7,599 nt of DNA from Bacteroidaceae bacterium. Its GTDB lineage: Bacteria; Bacteroidota; Bacteroidia; Bacteroidales; Bacteroidaceae. Where the stretch lies: contig JAFYMV010000044.1 in assembly GCA_017548225.1 (NCBI GenBank), positions 1-7,599 of the forward strand, given 5' to 3'. Position 1 is the first letter of the stretch. Every line of letters starts with the position of its first letter. This document shows positions 6,186-7,599 of this stretch, in pieces. The position numbers and the translations under genes are program-made. Under the pieces are notes generated by a model that was not told where the DNA came from, searched no databases, and saw only the letters and a program-made list of their open reading frames with translations.

Positions 6186-7139
6186 ATGAGCGTCATAGAC
6201 TCCATAAAGAACAACACCCGCACAGCCTTCTCTTTTGAGGTGCTGCCACCGCTCAAGGGCACAGGCATCAATAGCCTGTTCCGCACCATCGACGAGCTGC
6301 GCGAGTTTGACCCCCGCTACATCAACATCACCACCCACCGCAGCGAATATGTATACCAAGAGTCCCCTGAGGGAGTCTTCCACAAGGTATCCCTGCGTCG
6401 TCGTCCCGGTACGGTAGCCGTTGCTGCAGCCATCAAGAATCGCTACGACATCCCTGTGGTACCCCACATCCTCTGCAGCGGGTTTACCCGTGAGGAGACC
6501 GAGTATGTACTGCTCGACCTCCAATTTCTCGGTATCACCGACCTGCTCCTCCTGCGCGGCGACAAGGCCAAACACGAGAGCGTGTTCACCCCCACCCCCA
6601 ACGGCTATAGCCATGCCGTAGAGCTGCAGGCACAGGTCAATCGCTTCAATGAAGGTTTCTTCTGCGACGGGTCGCCCATCAAGGAGCCCGGCCAACCCTT
6701 CTCGTACGGCGTAGCCTGCTATCCCGAGAAGCACGACGAGTCGCCCAATATGGAGATGGACCTCTATTGGCTCAAAGAGAAGGTTAAGGCAGGAGCCGAG
6801 TACGCCGTTACCCAGCTCTTTTACGATAACGACAAGTACTTCCGCTTCGTTGAGCGCGCCCGTGCCGAAGGCATCACCATCCCCATCATTCCCGGTATCA
6901 AACCCTTCAAGACCGCGCGTCAGCTCAACATCATCCCCAAGACCTTCAAGGTAGACATACCGCAAGCCCTCGCCACCGAAGTGCTCCGCTGCAAGACCGA
7001 CGATGAGGTGCGCCAGGTAGGCATAGAGTGGTGTATAGCGCAGTGCAAGGAGCTCATCGCACACGGTGTGCCCAGTATACACTTCTACACCGTGGCCGCC
7101 ACCGATAGCGTGAAGCAAGTAGCCAAGGCAATCTATTGA
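6186..7139 (+). CDS. metF: Methylenetetrahydrofolate reductase
   Basis: The 317-residue product has the length and single-domain layout of bacterial MetF (E. coli about 296). SFEVLPP at 16-22 includes E18, matching the catalytic Glu28 of E. coli. LLLRGDK at 121-127 holds D126, equivalent to the FAD-interacting Asp120. TQLFYD at 209-214 is the folate-binding Gln/Phe segment. YGVACYPEKH (174-183) and IPGIKP (235-240) are also conserved. The enzyme is an FAD-dependent TIM barrel that reduces 5,10-methylene-THF to 5-methyl-THF, which supplies the methyl group for methionine synthesis. It sits 62 bp after the S41 gene, with no convincing promoter or riboswitch in the gap, so read-through is possible. 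A strong hairpin follows 24 bp after its stop. The ATG at 6186 has no Shine-Dalgarno sequence. Confidence 0.95.
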   Translation: MSVIDSIKNNTRTAFSFEVLPPLKGTGINSLFRTIDELREFDPRYINITTHRSEYVYQESPEGVFHKVSLRRRPGTVAVAAAIKNRYDIPVVPHILCSGFTREETEYVLLDLQFLGITDLLLLRGDKAKHESVFTPTPNGYSHAVELQAQVNRFNEGFFCDGSPIKEPGQPFSYGVACYPEKHDESPNMEMDLYWLKEKVKAGAEYAVTQLFYDNDKYFRFVERARAEGITIPIIPGIKPFKTARQLNIIPKTFKVDIPQALATEVLRCKTDDEVRQVGIEWCIAQCKELIAHGVPSIHFYTVAATDSVKQVAKAIY

Positions 7140-7162
7140 CAACACTTGGTCAGAGAGATAGG

Positions 7163-7191
7163 AAAGCGAGAGGGAGGATCCTCTCGCTTTT
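7163..7191. terminator. Bidirectional intrinsic terminator between convergent genes
   Basis: AAAGCGAGAGG (7163-7173) and CCTCTCGCTTT (7180-7190) form a perfect 11-bp stem with a 6-nt loop, flanked by A residues on the left and T residues on the right. It lies between metF (plus) and the histidine kinase (minus), where a shared terminator is expected. The T tract is only four long (7188-7191), so termination strength is uncertain. Confidence 0.8.
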
Positions 7192-7200
7192 CACATTCTT

Positions 7201-7226
7201 GGTGGCAACCACACCATGGCGCCACC
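7201..7226 (-). repeat. Short inverted repeat directly after the histidine kinase stop
   Basis: GGTGGC (7201-7206) and GCCACC (7221-7226) are reverse complements around a 14-nt loop, and the right arm abuts the kinase stop codon. It may add to 3'-end structure on the leftward transcript before the main hairpin. The stem is short and there is no U tract next to it, so a role is speculative. Confidence 0.3.
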
Positions 7227-7599
7227 TTATCTTTTCTTATCCACAAACTCCAGTGTGAATGTGGTGCGTGTGCCGGGTTGTGATGACACGTTGATACTTC
7301 CGCCATGTGCCATCATGATTTGATATGCCAGGGCGAGACCTATGCCCGAGCCATTCTTCTTGGTCGAGTAGAAGGGTTCAAAGATATGTCCTATGCGGTT
7401 TTCAGGTATGCCGGGACCATTGTCTGTAACGGTGATATAGGGTGTGCCGTTGGCCCAGGTGGCACGCACCTCGATGCGGGCGTTGTCGCACCCTTCGAGC
7501 GACTGTGCCGCATTGCGCACCAGGTTGATAAGCGTGAGCGTCAGCAGGTTGGGGTCGGCGTAGAGGCGCATCTCGGTAGGGGCATTCAGTTCGAGCACG
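7227..7599 (-). CDS. Sensor histidine kinase, C-terminal ATPase domain (partial)
   Basis: The minus-strand frame is open at the right edge of the window, so only the last 124 codons or so are visible; the true start lies beyond. The fragment is nearly all HATPase_c domain. In coordinates counted from the GTG at 7598 it has an N box LINLVRNAAQS (23-33), G1 box DNGPGIP (59-65), F box FEPFYSTK (73-80) and G2 box GSGIGLAL (83-90). The FEPFYSTK/GSGIGLAL style is typical of NtrB/NtrY-like kinases, which often pair with sigma-54 response regulators. The sensor, dimerisation and phospho-histidine regions are outside the window, so the signal and partner are unknown. It converges on metF and is separated from it by a hairpin terminator. 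The protein ends in FVDKKR with no receiver domain attached. Confidence 0.9.
   Translation of the reverse strand, partial: VLELNAPTEMRLYADPNLLTLTLINLVRNAAQSLEGCDNARIEVRATWANGTPYITVTDNGPGIPENRIGHIFEPFYSTKKNGSGIGLALAYQIMMAHGGSINVSSQPGTRTTFTLEFVDKKR

Noticed and set aside
6156..7145. A 329-codon antisense open frame covering all of metF
   Set aside because: Its translation is a Leu/Val/Gly/Ala-rich sequence with no family motifs, while the plus strand encodes an intact MetF. The frame is open because the sense codons rarely place TTA, CTA or TCA in that register.

Overview
The window looks like chromosomal DNA from a member of the Bacteroidales, in the Bacteroides/Prevotella range. Three things suggest this. 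The promoter-like sites are TTTG-N20-TAnnTTTG rather than the E. coli type. The genes lack Shine-Dalgarno sequences and start after A-rich leaders. The protein set (succinate/acetate CoA-transferase, lipoprotein M3 peptidase, dCMP deaminase fused by an ATGA overlap to a lipoprotein S41 protease) is familiar from this order. The coding DNA is clearly richer in G+C than the AT-rich intergenic DNA. The species cannot be named from the sequence alone.

Layout. Positions 1-68 hold the first codons of a leftward gene that leaves the window, possibly a phosphate acetyl/butyryltransferase. Positions 69-436 form a long divergent intergenic region, the most unusual part of the window. It has a consensus leftward promoter at its left end and a consensus rightward promoter at its right end. 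Between them lie tandem degenerate copies of both, all with the same 20-nt spacer, plus a perfect 10-bp inverted repeat. Four rightward genes follow closely: acetyl-CoA hydrolase/transferase family CoA-transferase (437-1930), M3 metallopeptidase lipoprotein (1957-4065), dCMP deaminase (4103-4525) and S41 processing protease lipoprotein (4522-6123). After a 62-bp gap containing a 14-bp tandem repeat comes metF (6186-7139). A strong symmetrical hairpin (7163-7190) then separates metF from the convergent 3' end of a sensor histidine kinase (7227-7599, minus strand), whose N-terminal part is outside the window.

How the genes fit together. The CoA-transferase makes acetyl-CoA/acetate and succinyl-CoA/succinate interconvert, a core step of acetate and succinate/propionate fermentation. 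If the left gene is a phosphotransacylase, the divergent region controls two routes of acyl-CoA disposal. The M3 peptidase and S41 protease are both predicted envelope lipoproteins for peptide and protein turnover. dCMP deaminase (supplying dUMP for thymidylate synthase) and MetF (using the same methylene-tetrahydrofolate) touch the same one-carbon pool. That link is inferred from gene order only. Gaps between the first four genes are -4, 26 and 37 bp with no recognisable internal promoter, so they may be one transcript.

All complete coding sequences look intact, with active-site motifs present. I see no mobile element, tRNA, rRNA or CRISPR array. Apart from the promoter array, this is an ordinary housekeeping region.
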